Of a DNA stretch of 64,000 nucleotides, positions 62,389 through 64,000 are shown in pieces. Within the stretch, counting starts at the first letter, position 1. Each line of letters begins with the position of its first letter. Made by a program: the position numbers and the translations under genes. Where the stretch lies: assembly GCA_964449775.1 (NCBI GenBank), contig CAYVBQ010000010.1, forward strand, positions 1-64,000, written 5' to 3'. The DNA is from Fen-1258 sp964449775 (GTDB lineage Bacteria; Bacteroidota; Ignavibacteria; Ignavibacteriales; Melioribacteraceae). The notes beneath the pieces are model-generated. The model saw nothing but the letters and a program-made list of their open reading frames with translations. It searched no databases and was not told the origin of the DNA.

Positions 62389-64000
62389 ATGAAACAAATT
62401 ATTCACATCCTCAAATACAAGCTAATTGCATTTATCAGGTATGAATCCAAAATTACTTTCACAAATGTTGTTAAAAACGTTGCGAGCAGTTTGATCTTCA
62501 TCGCTTTTGCCGCCGGGGTTTATTTATTCGTCCAAAAATTTATTTATTTCCTTCTTGTTGATATCAAAGTAGGTCTTTTCCTTCTCCACGAATTCATCTC
62601 TATGATACTTTTCATCTTTTTCATTACGGTCAACCTCGGTAACATTATTGTCTCGTATTCAACACTTTACAAATCAAACGAAGTGAACTATTTACTGACC
62701 AAACCTATCATACCACTAAAGATATTCGCAATTAAATTTATGGATAATTTTTTCTACAGTTCTTCAACACTTATTATGATTCTTTTCTCTCTGCTAGCAG
62801 GGTATGTGGTTTATTTCAAATTGAGCTTAGGTGCTTTTCTTATTCTTGTTATGAATTTTATTCCGTTTATTGTGAGCGCTGGTTCTCTTGGAGTCATTAT
62901 TCTTTTGATACTTATTCGATTAGCTAGCAGTTTTGGTATCAAGAAAATTATTTATAGTCTTATCACATCATACATTTTGATAATTGTATTCTTTTTTAGA
63001 GTTAACTCGCCAAAATTATTAGTTGAGAATGTTTTAAAATATTATCCCTATGCGGTAATAAAAGACAATTATCTTGGAGAATTGATAACACCTGTACTTA
63101 AATATCTTCCTAATAACTGGCTTGCTCAAGCAGGCTATTGGATGATTCGAGGCGATTTATCGAGCTCGCTTTCTTTTCTCTTTTTTCAAGTTGCACTGTC
63201 TATCATTCTCTTTTCTGCTGCCATGTATCTTGGTCATCGCTGGTATTTCAATACCTGGCTGCTTAATCAAAAACTCATTTCAGATATTTCATTTTCTCGA
63301 AAAGAAAAAAAATCATTTTTCTCCTTTCAGAATAAGTCTTTATTTAATTCTCAACCGGAAGCAATAATAAAACGAGACCTATTAATGTTCATCCGGGAAC
63401 CCAGTCAGGTTATTCATTTTCTAATTCTACTATTTCTGATTGTTGTATTTATTACGAGCGTCTCCGGTATTAAGTTCGTTGGACTTGGAAATTTTTATCT
63501 ACAAACTATGATTTACATCGCAATATTTCTTTTTAATCTACTTTTCATCTCTACTTTGTCGTTAAGATTTATTTTCCCATTAATCAGTTTGGAAGGTCAA
63601 TCATTTTGGAAGATAAAATCATCTCCGATTCATCATACTGCATTCATGCGACATAAACTTTTAGTATCTAGCTCATTCATTTTTATCATCGGTCTCGGCT
63701 TAAGTTTCTTCTCCAATTACAGATTTGGTTTTGTCTTGACCACATTTTCGATGGCTACTACTCTTTTATCTGCAATGGCTATTGTATCTATCAATTTTGG
63801 AATGGGCGGGTTGTATGCAAACTATAAAGAGAAGAATGCAATTAGATTGTCTTCATCGCAAGGTGCTTCACTTTCTTTCCTGCTGAATATTGTCTTTATG
63901 TTATTTCTTGTAATTGTTCTCTTCCGACCATTAAGCACATTGTTCTTATCAATAATGATCAAGAAACAATTTGTGCTTTACACGTTTTATTGGACATTAA
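62389..64000 (+). CDS. ABC transporter permease, partial (cut by the window edge)
   Basis: From the ATG at 62389 the frame stays open to the last base, giving at least 537 residues. It begins MKQIIHILKYKLIAFIRYES and has many hydrophobic segments (for example SLIFIAFAAGVYLFVQKFIY and LLILIRLASSFGI). A charged cytoplasmic loop near residues 290-330 contains SFSRKEKKSFFSFQNK. This matches the putative ABC exporter permease type that pairs with ABC-2 ATPases. Its C-terminus lies outside the window. Confidence 0.85.
   Translation, partial: MKQIIHILKYKLIAFIRYESKITFTNVVKNVASSLIFIAFAAGVYLFVQKFIYFLLVDIKVGLFLLHEFISMILFIFFITVNLGNIIVSYSTLYKSNEVNYLLTKPIIPLKIFAIKFMDNFFYSSSTLIMILFSLLAGYVVYFKLSLGAFLILVMNFIPFIVSAGSLGVIILLILIRLASSFGIKKIIYSLITSYILIIVFFFRVNSPKLLVENVLKYYPYAVIKDNYLGELITPVLKYLPNNWLAQAGYWMIRGDLSSSLSFLFFQVALSIILFSAAMYLGHRWYFNTWLLNQKLISDISFSRKEKKSFFSFQNKSLFNSQPEAIIKRDLLMFIREPSQVIHFLILLFLIVVFITSVSGIKFVGLGNFYLQTMIYIAIFLFNLLFISTLSLRFIFPLISLEGQSFWKIKSSPIHHTAFMRHKLLVSSSFIFIIGLGLSFFSNYRFGFVLTTFSMATTLLSAMAIVSINFGMGGLYANYKEKNAIRLSSSQGASLSFLLNIVFMLFLVIVLFRPLSTLFLSIMIKKQFVLYTFYWTL

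Overview
The window is about 64 kb of AT-rich bacterial chromosome, dense with housekeeping genes. No phage, plasmid, CRISPR array or rRNA operon is visible. The best guess for the host is a member of the Bacteroidota/Chlorobiota/Ignavibacteriota group, most likely an Ignavibacteria-like anaerobe or facultative anaerobe. This is an inference. It rests on two tRNA promoters that fit the Bacteroidetes pattern TTG-N19-TAnnTTTG, a parA-parB-DUF5683 block, a Bacteroidetes-type RqcH N-terminus, pyruvate:ferredoxin oxidoreductase beside an [FeFe]-hydrogenase cluster, clear Shine-Dalgarno sites, frequent TTG starts, and abundant short palindromic repeats.

Layout. 0-5.8 kb: murA, a membrane Ser/Thr kinase with a Ycf48-like sensor region, tRNA-Leu(UAG), tig-clpP and a peptidase S9 remnant. 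6-13 kb: a histidine-less kinase-like protein with three receiver domains, gltX, a PAS kinase and glnS. 13-14.3 kb: a repeat-rich gap in which a small inverted-repeat element interrupts a 49-codon gene, then tRNA-Leu(CAA). 14.4-20 kb: a DEAD-box helicase, small unknown proteins, an alanine/sodium symporter and an esterase. 20-25 kb: a dihydroorotate-dehydrogenase-like flavoprotein and nifJ. 25-30 kb (minus strand): membrane and unknown proteins, aroQ, a MerR-like regulator, tRNA-Pro(GGG), purF, pgsA and ftsY. 30-38 kb (minus): PASTA protein-rpe, folP-dacA, a metallo-hydrolase, parA-parB-DUF5683 and a Yip1-like protein. 38-43 kb: a GlmU-like protein, rqcH, an unknown protein and an SDR enzyme. 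43-50 kb: three overlapping GT9 glycosyltransferases, a homocysteine methyltransferase-like gene and ispE, facing a sensor kinase. 50-55 kb: an NAD-linked electron-bifurcating-type [FeFe]-hydrogenase cluster. 55-57.5 kb: purK-purE and a GIN-domain lipoprotein. 57.7-64 kb: a 1293-residue TPR protein with three AAA+ domains, then an ABC ATPase and a permease cut by the window edge.

Physiology. NifJ makes acetyl-CoA and reduced ferredoxin; the Hnd-type hydrogenase could oxidise that ferredoxin together with NADH to release H2. Several two-component parts surround these enzymes. The hydrogenase cluster carries a response regulator and the stump of a kinase ATPase domain.

The most unusual content is a set of short non-autonomous inverted-repeat elements with recognisable ends. 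One 98-bp copy sits exactly at the rqcH start codon, flanked by a 6-bp duplication that contains the start codon, and its end now appears to supply the ribosome binding site. A second family interrupts a small gene whose frame is restored by removing the element plus one 3-bp flank, and another copy abuts a collapsed ppx/gppA remnant. The other main candidates are the triple-AAA+ protein, whose third ATPase domain is degenerate, and the histidine-less kinase with three intact receivers.
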